Of a stretch of 60,315 nucleotides of DNA, positions 11,090 through 21,149 are shown one piece after another; the first letter of the stretch is position 1, and the number at the start of each line of letters is the position of its first letter. A program made the translations under genes and the position numbers. Source of the DNA: Perkinsus marinus ATCC 50983 (lineage: Eukaryota > Perkinsozoa > Perkinsida > Perkinsidae); NCBI RefSeq assembly GCF_000006405.1, contig NW_003206415.1:8836-69150 (forward strand), written 5' to 3'. Under the pieces are notes generated by a model. It was not told the DNA's origin. It searched no databases and worked only from the letters and a program-made list of their open reading frames with translations.

Positions 11090-12321
11090 TTACTTCATTG
11101 AGCCCAGGCTGGTCCAGCCTGGCTGGAGGAGAGTGGAGAAATTACAACGGACGAGGTCAGCAGTATTCATAAACAAGCCGCTGCGAGAGCCTGATGTACT
11201 CTCCGTACAGTCAAGCACAGTACGCCAGTGATTGTGGTCGATTTGAACAATTCGATCAACACAGTTAATACGAGCATTGAGCAGAGTAAGGTGGTTGATG
11301 CCCAGTATCAAGGGCCACTGGAGTCCATCAATCACAGGACATTCCATCCGCACAGAATGATCTTTCTCACCATCGAAACACATTGGTACTTCTTGTACTA
11401 GTGACGTTGTGAAGGTCGCTTCTTCAGATGCCATACCGACTTCGATGGGAGATGCCACCTTACCGCAACGATAGCCCAACGATTGTAAATAGTTAGCATG
11501 CTCTCGACTCACCAGACTTATACTGCAACAGGTGTCGATGAGTGTTCTCACACCTGGCAAGTCATGCCTTGGTGATATGGAAGTGGCCAGGATTTGGCGT
11601 CTCGATACATCTTGTCCAATATCACCGGCATTCACATATAGGGGCATGGCAAGGAAGTCGTCCTTCTCTCGAGGATCGATCATGGAGTGAGCAGCATCCT
11701 CTGCTTTCTCCTCCTTATCTCGTCGGTGCACCGAAATATTAGGCGAACTTTGGTCATCATGCTGTCTGCGATTTGACTCCAGCAGACTCACTTCATATCT
11801 TTTCCTCGGAGCCTGTCCTCTCTGGACAATACCCTGCCGATAACCGTACCCCTTGGCCTTGCCCTTTCCTCCTTTACGCCCCTTACCACGACCTTTTGAG
11901 GTCTGGTTTGAGAAGAAATCTCTATTGGTTACCCATTGTGACTCATCAAAGGAAGCTTGATCATAGAAGCTTCTAGGCGGCCACGTGCTCTGAGATACTG
12001 GTCCTTGACTGCTCTCTGCCGAGCCAGTCGAGCACCAAGGCTCGCTAGCTGGCTTTAGAGAGATTCCAGTCCTATGATAGGACTCCTATCGATAGGTTGC
12101 TGGTTCCAGCCAGCGTGAGAAACTCGGCTCTCTGCCGGCCATCTGGACCAACCTCTATCGGTGAACTTACAGTCTAGCAAAATGTCCTTCTCTTCCACGC
12201 CTATAGCATTGCAATGCCGAACACATTCCTCGAACACATTAGCCATAATCACCATGATATACTTTCCGTGAGTTCCTCCAGTGAGCTGAGCATCGTCGTC
12301 GCCTCGCATGAGATCATACAA
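11090..12321 (-). mobile_element. fossil LTR retrotransposon fragment, gag/protease region
   Basis: The minus-strand translation of 11090-11791 contains a retropepsin-like segment with LIDTCCSISLVS, and upstream of it (to about 12321) a basic Gly/Lys-rich, gag-like stretch. Same strand as the integrase fragment at 6.9-7.5 kb, with the subtilisin gene between them, so they may be remains of one element or two. No LTR or polymerase is visible. It is broken. Confidence 0.65.
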
Positions 12322-13368
12322 ACCAGTCGGTCGCCCTGATATCCGGCCTGCTAATCGTGTTAGTTTGGGAAGTTGTCTGGAGTTACCCTGCTGGCCCTCC
12401 GCTCGAGTACCCTGCTAGTTATCGCCAGCATTTTCTAGATGTCCAGACAACTTCAGCTGCTGACCCGAATCCAGATTTCGATCCCAGTGATATATTTGTA
12501 TTGAATGAAGAATCCTCATTAAAGATATACCATTTCAACACATAGGGGCGGAAATTTACCGTTTCTTTTTGTTAAGTTGTAGTCGTCGTCAGCTCTGACA
12601 GTCATGGCACAAGTAGGGTTTTATTGGTTGGAAAAGGTAGTTCGTAAAAAGCCGAGCTTACGGTCATCACCGATCACGTGACTCCACGTCACGTCACCAA
12701 GTTGGTGACGTGACGTGGAGTATTTATGGGACGTCTTTTGGGTGGGTCACGGGGTGGCCGTCACGATTCGAAACTCTCATTGTAAACGAATGCTGACTGT
12801 GTCCGAAAGGAAAGCAAACTCCTCCTGTATGTGTGTTTTCCCACAGTGGTTGATCGATACCGCCAAGATCTAATCATCAGCTCCACAAGACCCTACCGGA
12901 CTCACCGTAGAACAATCATCGGATGTACGAACCTTATCATGGACTTCCACGCAATCAGATGCAGAGACGATCTAAACGACCCAGGGGCTGGTTATTGAGC
13001 TGTTGGTTTGGCTTTTCAATGCACCCATCGAGTTAGTCTCAAGTAGAACGCTACTAAATGAACGGTTCACTGTGAACTTCTAGTGTGTTGATTTGAGCAG
13101 CCTATGAGCAGTATAGATCAGTGACCAGCGCCGTCAGTGAGGAGTACTTTTTCGGAGTGAAAACTGAACGTGAAACAGCTCGAGTCTCGCGAGTCGCGTG
13201 GAACAGCTTGCGTGAAACTGTTCTATGCATCTTGCTAATGGAACTCCAATGGAGTCAATGACTTGTTCTCCTCAATGAAGAGTCCTCGCCATGAGTCGTG
13301 GGCCACTGGCCCACGAGCCGTGGGGATCGTCGTGGACTCAATTTGGCGCTCAGTTAACTATCTGTAAC
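12322..13368. other. spacer, no gene recognised
   Basis: Only small open frames. The one distinct structure is the perfect hairpin at 12681-12721. The region before 13369 may be the promoter and 5' UTR of the small secreted protein. Confidence 0.5.
12681..12721. repeat. perfect 20-bp-arm hairpin with TGACGTGACG core
   Basis: Arms 12681-12700 and 12702-12721 are exact reverse complements around one G. Each arm contains TGACGTGACGTGG or its complement, resembling doubled CRE/ACGT-core sites. Confidence 0.92.
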
Positions 13369-13788
13369 ATGGGAGTTCTGCATCTCATCACCAGTCTGAT
13401 GATCATCTACGGTATGGGCGTTCGTGGTTTTCACGGTGTTTACACGCCGTGCCAGAATGAGTTCGGACAATACGGAGAGTATATCATCAGCATAGAGTTC
13501 AAATTCACTGGCGAAGTTATCCTCATCCATCAGAAAAGACCACTTGGCCCTAAGAAAGTTTACACATGTAAGTATCACTTCATACCGAGGAAGAAGGAGA
13601 GTTATCTTCGAGTTGTTTTCGAGGGGCCTGAGTGTGACAAACTTTTGGAAGACTCCAAGGGCTACCTCAACCCATATGCCCTACAGCCCTCCATAACCCT
13701 CGATTTGAAGTACTTGTACATGGTGCTACCTTCACCAGGTGCTAGGGCTCTGTATAAGGATAGAAAAAATTGGGAGTGCCCCGCTTAA
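13369..13788 (+). CDS. small secreted cysteine-containing protein, unknown function
   Basis: A 139-residue protein if started at 13369, which places a signal-peptide-like MGVLHLITSLMIIYGMGV at the N-terminus; an in-frame ATG at 13291 would bury that segment, so the later start is preferred. The mature part has four cysteines (CQNEF, YTCKYHF, PECDK, NWECPA) and ordered blocks such as NEFGQYGEYIIS and GPKKVYTCKYHF, looking like a folded extracellular domain of a lineage-specific family. No intron is needed. Function not recognised; an effector or surface role is speculative. Confidence 0.7.
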   Translation: MGVLHLITSLMIIYGMGVRGFHGVYTPCQNEFGQYGEYIISIEFKFTGEVILIHQKRPLGPKKVYTCKYHFIPRKKESYLRVVFEGPECDKLLEDSKGYLNPYALQPSITLDLKYLYMVLPSPGARALYKDRKNWECPA

Positions 13789-13789
13789 G

Positions 13790-15121
13790 CTAATGTTTAT
13801 CTTTGTGAGTTGGTTCGGGAACGACCGAATGATACTTCGATGCCGATGATGAGTGGCATTGCAGGACTTCACTCGGCCAGTCCCCTTCCGTACTCTTTGC
13901 TGTAGCTCAGTAGCAATTCATGTGCTACCTATGGAAACATTTTGACATTTCTGATCCGATCATATTTCATATTGATGTGTCGAACCAATCGGCTCCGTCA
14001 TTTATCCATTAGCTCTTGTCTCACTTGTACTCACCATCAGACTTATTGCCAAATGGTTGCGGCTTACAAGTTTATGTCTGTGACGTGTTGGAGATTTCAT
14101 TCTAATCTGTGAAGGTTAGCATGAAGTTCGCATTTCGAGAGCTATTGGGAAAATTTTTTCGGGAGAAGTTCGTGTATTTGGTCGTTCCTGCTCGGAACTT
14201 TCAAGTATCTAACGTACTTGATCTCTGGTCCATTTGGTCATTATTCGATACGAATGGTTATCATAGCGAACGTAGCGATGTTGGGTTGTGCGACAGTCTG
14301 TCGTCAATAGCCACTTAATTTCGAAACTAGCTGGCTGAACAGTACAGCATCGAACCACCTGAGAACCACAACAAATAACGAAGTAAGATTCCAGGACATA
14401 AGTTCAACTAGGGATCGTAATTACAATATGGAATACGCCTCGCGAGTATACAGCTTGTATAATACAACACATCCGCTAGTCATAAGAGTTATAAAATCAC
14501 TTGCCAAGGGGCCTCATTCAAGTTTTGTGGCTAGGGGAATGTGTTGATCGGATCAACTTGATCCATTATGGGGTACATCGCAAAAGTTATGAAATTTAAA
14601 TGGGGTTTTCAGTGGAAAGCCATCAAAAGTTTCAGCTGAAACGTTTCGAATAGGGTAGTCAGATAGCTCTAACCCATATGACAAGAATTTAGATGATACA
14701 GCCTGTCACAACTGAGTGAACTCACTCGAGATGTTTGACTTTGCTCTCCTCCATTCGAAAACTCAACAGCAACTTTGATGCAAGCTACACTACAAACTGT
14801 GCGGTGAAACGTAAAAAGTTTTTGAAAAGATTCGAGTCGGACGAATCAACATTTCCCGTTGTCGTGACACCGCGACCCATCCGAATCTGGAGAGTGATGC
14901 CGTGCCGCGAGACCAACACAACTTCTGCGAATAACCTCTGAGAAAATTTCCGGGTCTCACTCCTCACAATCTGTCTTAGTTGAATATCCTAGAGCCACCT
15001 TTGCCTTCTAGAAGAATTCATCCTGTTTTTATATCACAATAATTATTATCCTCTCACCCCACACTAACTCAAGGAATTACGTTACAACATCAGCATACTT
15101 AATAACATGCCATGGGCATTA
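13790..15121. other. spacer, no gene recognised
   Basis: Short open frames only (for example 14109-14318 +), without signal or similarity I can support. Confidence 0.45.
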
Positions 15122-18100
15122 TCAAAACCACGAGCCGGATTGTCCTTTTTTCTTCCTCCTCTTTTTCTTGCCACCTTCCTCTACCTCTTCAACCGTCTCC
15201 ACATAATTGTCATTACTCCCACCGAACCAACTTCCGTATAAATTACTCACCTACAGAAAATACCATCTTGAATGAACAGTAGAGTTATACTTCTCATATT
15301 ATGATTTCACGAGTGTAACAACTACGCCTTCGAGACGAAGATAGTTTGTAACGGTCGCCGGTTCGATTCCCGGCTCGTGCTTTTTCTCGCATTCTCTGTT
15401 GCACATCATCACGGTGAACAACATGGCTGAAGTTGAGAAGCATCCCATACTTTCTATGATACGCACGGGCTGCGCTCTCCCGAATGGTATGTGTCTCGGA
15501 AGTTCAACGGATTTAATTCTTGAGAAATGATTGAACTAACGAACACACAGAATTGCATCGCTCGCTCCAGAATCATTCTCAAACACACCATCATAATAAC
15601 TATAGTCGTAACAAACTTCTGATTCGGTGGAGTTTCACAACTACCCGTTTTACGTGAAGTGGCGTCGTAAAACTAGGTGAAAAACGCGATATTTACGGTG
15701 ATATGCAGTAGTCGTGGAGTATATCTTTCACTAGTGTTTCTCGTATCACTAGGGTGGTGAAACTCCAGCGAAGACCATCCGGAGTCCGGACGGTACCAAT
15801 CTATGTATATTGCGAAACTGCATTATGTGGAAATACTCTTTCGATTGTACTCACTTTTCCACCCCAGGTCGAATCATATCTTTCCTTAGCAGCTTTATTG
15901 GCCAACTCCAGATTAAGCCTTTCCTCTTCCGCTTCTCGTCTTACTTGTTCCATCACTTCCTCCTTCCGACCTTACCAAATAATGACGACGATTAAACCAT
16001 CCGTGAGAATCGAACCCCAGGCCTCACCGAGAAACATCGCTTCGTCCATTGCTGCTTTCTTAGCTAATAATTGGGCTTTCATCTGATCACGCAATAAGAT
16101 TCCGTCACTCGCCACGAAATTATTTCAATGAGTTCGTCTTATATAAAGTCGGCAAGTCAAATTATTGCACTCATCTGGTAAAGATTTTACATTTTCCGTT
16201 AACATTTCACCCGAAGCTCTGATAAAATACCAAAAAAACATCTTCTACCCGACCGAGCTGAAGTCTATTCAGCCAAGGACGCGCGCAATGATAAAGCACA
16301 TGCAACATCCAAATTATCGAAAAACTAAACTCATCGGTGGAAAATTAATTTCATCTCGAAATACTGTACGCGGAAATTGAACTGATGAAATTTTCAAGGA
16401 AATTATCGACAAAAGCGATTGTTTTCGAGATCATAACCATTAAAAATCACCAACGGATAAATAATTTCCCGAGGCATATATTGGAATATTCACATTTCTA
16501 AAAACAATCCGAATATTTCATAAACTCACTGGATGCATTCCTTTTTTGATATTCTCCATAGTTTTATTTTTCCACAAAATTTGAAATTGTTTTCCCTTTG
16601 TTTGCTTCAGTTGAAGTGCCGCGTACTTCTGAGCCGAGCTTGCTGCTTTCTCTGGAGTCTCTCCAGATGCCATTAATTTCTGAAAATTATTTCATACCAT
16701 AAATCGGTCACATCATAAGCTGCGTGGAAACCTAACCACGTTGGGACCCGCCGCACAAAAAGTTCAATCTGCATTGGTAAAATTGCGACATGAAATTTTT
16801 CATGGAAAGATTAGGAATTTTTTTTCACAATAAAGTTTTAATAAATTATTTATTCGCACTTTACAGATTATCTTCACTTAAATTTTTCATATTCGTAGAA
16901 AGGATTGCCACTATGAAATGGTTCTGCCGTGATGTGAAGAAAAACACTAGTGAAAAGCATATCTCACGACTACTGCATATCACCGCGAATATCGCGTTTT
17001 TCACCGAGTTTTACGACGCCACGTCACGTAAAACAGGTGAAACCCCATTATTAAAAGAATGATCACCAGAAATTTTTTCTGGCAAAAATATAAAAATCAT
17101 CAAGTAAGCCAGCCAAGACTGTCCCCACCTTTTTATATCTATCCGTTAATGCATCGAAATGCTTCTTAAACGTCTCCTTTGCTCGCTGTTCCGATCGGAA
17201 ATGCACCTCGCATTCATCGAATGCCGTCTCGATGTCAATGCACCCGCTCTTCGGGTCCTTCCTAAACTTGCCGTTGCGAACCTTGTCCTTGGTAGATGTG
17301 AAGATTTGACTAATGACCTGTTGGAGGGGGCATGTGGAGGATCCTTCCCGAGAATATAAAACTCGACAATAATCAGGTTTCACCACCCTAGTGATGTGCG
17401 AAAAAACACTAGTGAAAAAACATATTTCACGACTACTGCATATCACCACAAATATCGCGTTTTTCACAGAGTATTACGACGCCACTTCGCGTAAAACGAG
17501 TGAAACTCCAGTACAGCATATTTTCCAATTTTTACTCCACTGTTTATTTCCATAATTTCTTGGCGAGTAACTATATGCGTCGTATATAAGAAGCCGCCTC
17601 TCACCGGTCTCATATCTCTCGGCATTCGTCCACTGACATTCTTATTAATCTTAACTCCAAACCATCGTTCTCCCTAAAATACAAGGTCTCCGGTTCTATC
17701 CCGGCACATGACATTTTTCTTACTTCTAATCCAACCTTGAGTTTAATCATCACCAACAGGGCCACACCGGAGCTACTATTCCCATCGCATATTGACATAC
17801 CACAATTTTCCCCTCCAACTGTCTTCGCTTCAGTTACCAGTCCAGCAAGGTCAACATTATATCTAAAAAAATGCCCTCACCGGGGATCGAACCCGCGACC
17901 TCCACCATCACCCTTTCGGTTGCAATCCAATACTCCTAAAATGCCTTAACTTATATTGCTGAAAAACATAATCGATCACCAGGGCGCGCGCTTTTTACAC
18001 CCACATCCGAGCACGTAGCAGAGACTACCAGGCCTTTGACCTTATCTGGCAGCCTATGCAATTCGCAACTTAAAATGGATTGACTTGTTCCCGGCAGGTC

Positions 18101-18175
18101 CTTCAGGCGAATCGACGACTTGTGAAAATGCGGTTCGATTTTATTTACGGTATTCTGCAGGGAAAAAATCATTAA
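15122..18175 (-). CDS. intron-rich unknown protein, C-terminal block
   Basis: Minus-strand exons recognised by open frames that join in phase. From upstream: NTVNKIEPHFHKSSIRLKD...SATCSD; 17958-17912 (QYKLRHFRSIGLQPKG); 17862-17724 (YNVDLAGLVTEAKTVGGENC...); from 17673 on GERWFGVKINKNVSGRMPRD...; VISQIFTSTKDKVRNGKF... (about 17310-17100); a Lys/Ala-rich helix with MASGETPEKAASSAQKYAA (about 16670); MKAQLLAKKAAMDEAMFLG joined across 16027-15971 to RKEEVMEQVRREAEEERL; and the last exon from about 15254, ending KKKRRKKKGQSGSWF with stop at 15122-15124. The later part is coiled-coil-like and very basic at the end. Family not recognised. Probably continues upstream across the N gap. Introns carry F1, F2 and F5 modules and MITEs. 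Confidence 0.6.
15308..15379 (+). other. 72-nt tRNA-sized foldback with T-arm
   Basis: CACGAGT pairs with GCTCGTG to close a 7-bp stem around a 72-nt unit. The inside holds a hairpin (AACTA/TAGTT with CTTCG/CGAAG) and a T-arm GCCGG-TTCGATTC-CCGGC. The D-arm and anticodon arm do not fold canonically and the T-loop has eight bases, so this is a tRNA-derived relic. It lies antisense to the host gene, after an A-run, as in antisense F1 introns. Confidence 0.55.
15628..15767 (+). repeat. MITE copy, full length
   Basis: TGGAGTTTCACAACTACCCG at the left and GTGAAACTCCA at the right. Confidence 0.85.
15971..16027 (-). other. F1 intron, sense (57 nt)
   Basis: Donor GTGAGG at 16027, acceptor AAG at 15971. 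Contains GGGTTCGATTCTCAC, so a GTGAG/CTCAC hairpin holds the T-loop. Joins FLG to RKEE in phase. Confidence 0.6.
16076..16120 (-). other. F5 motif at intron end
   Basis: AATAATTTCGTGGCGAGTGA followed by CGGAATC; the intron ends GATCAG just before the MKAQLLAKK exon. Confidence 0.5.
16917..17050 (-). repeat. MITE copy, diverged left end
   Basis: Reverse copy with CACTAGTGAAAAGCATATCTC and a right end GGTGAAACCCCA. Confidence 0.7.
17376..17510 (-). repeat. MITE copy at an intron donor
   Basis: Reverse copy. On the gene strand the element's TGGAGTTTCAC end is immediately next to the candidate donor GTAC at about 17514. Confidence 0.75.
17674..17723 (-). other. F1 intron, antisense (50 nt)
   Basis: Begins GTAAGAAAAATGTC, contains CCGGGATAGAACCGG (reverse T-arm), ends TATTTTAG. 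Joins KVGLE to GERWFG in phase. Confidence 0.75.
17863..17911 (-). other. F1 intron, sense (49 nt)
   Basis: Begins GTGATGG, contains GCGGGTTCGATCCCCGGTGA and ends GGGCATTTTTTTAG. Joins LQPKG to YNVDLAG in phase. Confidence 0.8.
17959..18004 (-). other. F2 intron, sense (46 nt)
   Basis: Begins GTGGGTGTAAAAAGCGCGCG, contains TGATCGATTATG, ends TTTTTCAG. The next exon is 47 nt. Confidence 0.75.
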
Positions 18176-18394
18176 AATTTTAGTGACAACTCTGGAAAAT
18201 TACAATGGCCTTCCCTGAAGAATCGAATATTTCACAATTTAGAGAAATTGTTGGTAACGCGGGTCGACCAAATTCATCTTCTTTTTCTTCACGAACTGAT
18301 TGCCAATACTTCAGAAAAATATCAATCTAAAGAGAAAAAAAGGCATACCATAATAGATATCGTCTTGAAGATTAACCACATCACAAAATCTGCA

Positions 18395-18545
18395 AATGAT
18401 CAACTACGTGTGTTGGTGAGAGTATGAAAATTCTGGGAGGAAATTTTGGAAGATTTTTTAATGGTTTCTGTACACTTCTACCAAAGTCGCGCTTGTGAGC
18501 TTTCGTGAAATTCTGCGGAAACTTCTGAGCTCAGTTCCAAGCCGA
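18395..18545 (-). repeat. dispersed repeat D2 copy
   Basis: CAACTACGTGTGTTGGTGAG, ATGAAAATTCTGGGAGG and CTTCTGAGCTCAG in order. Confidence 0.6.
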
Positions 18546-18796
18546 GAAAAATGCGAGGACTAAAGCCGTTGTGAGGGTATGTTGTACGAAAGTGTCTTAT
18601 CTACTCTCAGATGATTGTGTTACTTGTCTCCCTCGCTAGCCTAGCGTATACTTCATAACGTATTGGTCATAAGCTATGAACCAGTTATTAATAATTCTTA
18701 TCCTATACAAGAGTTATTAATAATTGGTTAGTAATACTCCACAAGTTGTGGAGTTATCTTATCCTAACAGTCGTATATACATCATAAGAACATTTT

Positions 18797-18856
18797 TGGC
18801 CGAATGGTTAATATGTCTAAATATAAACCGAATGATACCCGGTTCAATCCCCACAT
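18797..18856 (+). other. tRNA-like relic with A and B boxes
   Basis: TGGCCGAATGGTTA fits an A-box and CCGGTTCAATCCCC a B-box about 45 nt later. No full cloverleaf found. Confidence 0.5.
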
Positions 18857-18925
18857 CTAACATATACGTCATATCTCTTCCTCCTCACCAAACACTAATC
18901 GATTTCGCTGAATCAGCTATATCAC

Positions 18926-19020
18926 TGGAGTTTCACCCGCGATATGAAAAACATATTTCACGGCTATTGCCTAGTGCCGCGGTTATTCACGGAGTTTTAC
19001 ACCAGTTCACGTAAAAGTTT
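18926..19020 (-). repeat. truncated, diverged MITE copy
   Basis: TGGAGTTTCACCCGCGATATG start; the right end decays close to the N gap. Confidence 0.55.
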
Positions 19021-19110
19021 TACGTGAACGGAACACGGAACCCGTAAACTGGGTCCGTGATTTGTAGCTTTCGGCAACTGCAAGGTGGATGATCTCTCGT
19101 GGCCGGTTTT

Positions 19111-19210
19111 NNNNNNNNNNNNNNNNNNNNNNNNNNNNNNNNNNNNNNNNNNNNNNNNNNNNNNNNNNNNNNNNNNNNNNNNNNNNNNNNNNNNNNNNNN
19201 NNNNNNNNNN
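19111..19210. other. assembly gap (100 N)
   Basis: Run of 100 unknown bases; gap size is probably a placeholder. Confidence 0.99.
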
Positions 19211-19211
19211 C

Positions 19212-20640
19212 TCACGCCATCGTATCTCCCACGAGCTTATCAACAATTCCAGTTTCGTCATCCACAATCTGAAGCTCCGATGACGATTCTGCAATACTAT
19301 GCCTGACGAAATGTATTTAGCGCGCGCCCTCGTAATCGATTATATACAACCCACTCAGTAAAGCTTGGCTTTTCTCCTTCAACTGCAGGTTCCCAACGAA
19401 CTTTCGCATACCTATAATCGATCACGTGATCGATTTGAAATCGATCGAAATCAGATCGATATTACCCTGCTCCTCTAAACACTTTAGCTCCCTCTTCATT
19501 GCCATGCATATCAACAAAGCCAACTACCTCCCCAGCATTCGAGGGAACTGTCGGACCTCAATGTGGCACGAAAGATATCTTTTAGATTCACCTCCTAGTA
19601 GATTCCCATCAGCATCTTTTCCTGGGTCGAAGAACCCCGGCCGAGGCCTCACCCAAGCGTGAATGTAGACGTTATTACAAGTCAATTTGGAGCGCTCGTT
19701 AGAGTCCAAGCCGAACCTGCCGGTGTCATCAAACCCGCACAGGTTCGATCCCGGCATGTTACATTTTAAGTCCTTCCTCCAGCGCCTCCTCAGCCATTTT
19801 ACTAGCTGCCCTTACCTACAGAAAATCGGAAAATTTATACAAATTTTCCCCCAAAAGTTGAAAATTTCCCGAAAAAGAAAGATATTCCACCCAGGTTTTT
19901 TCCAACTATACGAGTGGAAATTCCGAAAATTACCGAAATTTATTTCCTCGCAAAAATATTTTTTCCGGAAAATCCCACAAAATTTCCAATCAATCCCGCC
20001 GATGAAACCTGCAATGCTTTTTCCGAAAAATACCAAAATTCGTGAAAATTTTATCACAAAAAAAAATTTTTTTCCCGAAAATTTTCTTACCGCATCTTCA
20101 GCTTTATCAATAATTCTTCTAATTACTCCGTCTTCTCCTTGAAACCACGCCATTGCGAACATTATCGCAACTAAATTCGAAAAATTTTTCCGAAAAAAAT
20201 CAAAATTTTCCCACTTACCCAAAATTCCCGCTGACACTATTCCCAACGTAATTACATCACCTCCCGCATATTTTACTGTCGCTACTGCCATACTATTCAC
20301 AGAAAAATATCTGCGTTGAGGAAATGCAAGATTTAGCAAGATTTCAAGATTTCCATTACACCGAAGCCTGTGACATCAGTCCAAATTTCGCATACCTATG
20401 AAAAATAAGTCAAATCTTGCAATCTTGTATTTCCTCAACGCTGATATTACCAGTCGGCCATTCTATTGAGGGAAACCATTAGGAAAGGCAGATTGAATAT
20501 CAAGTGAAATGCAGCCATACCCCACATCACGTAAATCGCGAGTAGCGCTGGACAATCTCCGTAACCCAACGCTGTGAAGTTACGGCACGCCAGGTTGTTG
20601 TAAAGGCTGAGAAGAAAAAACAGAGTTGGAAACTGATGAT
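19212..20640 (-). CDS. intron-rich multipass membrane protein, middle block
   Basis: Exons join in phase: SLYNNLACRNFTALGYGDC...NRMAD (about 20610-20451), a 36-nt exon 20395-20360 (YAKFGLMSQAS), 20310-20221 (YFSVNSMAVATVKYAGGDVI...), LVAIMFAMAWFQGEDGVIRR..., VSSAGLIG, a helix VRAASKMAEEALEEGLK, then after intron 19762-19717 FGLDSNERSKLTCNNVYIHAW and further exons ending HSIAESSSELQIVDDETG at the N gap. Three or more hydrophobic spans (LLAIYVMWGMAAFHLIF, VITLGIVSAGIL, VAIMFAMAW) point to a membrane protein with a later soluble part. Function not recognised. Likely continuous with the blocks on both sides. Confidence 0.6.
19303..19354 (-). other. F2 intron, antisense (52 nt)
   Basis: Begins GTGGGTTG, contains AATCGATTACGAGGGCGCGC, ends TTCGTCAG. 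The F2 core is reversed relative to 18004-17959. Confidence 0.7.
19412..19465 (-). other. F2-related intron with palindromic core (54 nt)
   Basis: Contains the perfect 20-bp palindrome AATCGATCACGTGATCGATT, ending GATTATAG. Joins FRGAG to YAKVRWEP in phase. Confidence 0.65.
19717..19762 (-). other. F1 intron, antisense (46 nt)
   Basis: Begins GTAACATGCCGGGATCGAAC, ends CACCGGCAG. Joins EEGLKM to FGLDSN in phase. Confidence 0.75.
20311..20359 (-). other. F3 intron, antisense (49 nt)
   Basis: Begins GTAATGG, contains AATCTTGCATTTCCTCAACG and ends CAG. The pair to 20450-20396 across a 36-nt exon. Confidence 0.75.
20396..20450 (-). other. F3 intron, sense (55 nt)
   Basis: Begins GTAATATCAGCGTTGAGGAA, continues ATACAAGATTGCAAGATTT and ends CATAG. 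Complementary to the next intron over about 38 nt. Confidence 0.75.
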
Positions 20641-20810
20641 AGGAATTTTACATGAAAATTCGGGTAAAAAACAACAAATTTTTCCCGAAATTTTTCACAT
20701 TTTCACCAACATATCATAGTTTACGAAGCTTTCCTCAATAAAAGCCAAAACATCAAAAACCCCGGTTTCCGAAACGAAACTGTAAATTTCGGTATTTGTC
20801 ATAACATGAA

Positions 20811-20931
20811 TGGAATTTCACTAGTTTTACGTGAAGTGGCGTCGTAATACTCTGGGAAAAAACCCGATATTCGCGGTGATATGCAGTAGTCGTGAAATGC
20901 ATTTTTTTCATATCACGGTCGTGAAACTCCA
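20811..20931 (+). repeat. MITE copy
   Basis: TGGAATTTCAC start and GTGAAACTCCA end, with an internal deletion. Confidence 0.75.
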
Positions 20932-20987
20932 TTAAAAGATATACAGTAACAAATTCGTAGAATTTCATTCAAAAAAATGCGCAAAAA

Positions 20988-21127
20988 TGAAGTTTCACAA
21001 CTACCCGTTTTACGTGGAGTGGCGTCGTAAAACTCGGTGAAAAACGCGGAATTCGCGGTGATATACAGTAGTCGTGAAATATGTTTTTCACTAGTGTTTT
21101 TCATATCACTAGGGTGGTGAAACTCCA
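20988..21127 (+). repeat. MITE copy, full length
   Basis: Nearly consensus sequence, ending GGTGGTGAAACTCCA. Confidence 0.85.
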
Positions 21128-21149
21128 ATAAATCATTACCATTCCCCGT

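Noticed and set aside
6877-12321. One intact retrotransposon spanning both fossil fragments
   Set aside because: No terminal repeats or polymerase region were recognised and an unrelated intact gene lies between; treated as two fossil pieces.
18997-19306. Open frames running through the N gap
   Set aside because: Created by unknown bases.
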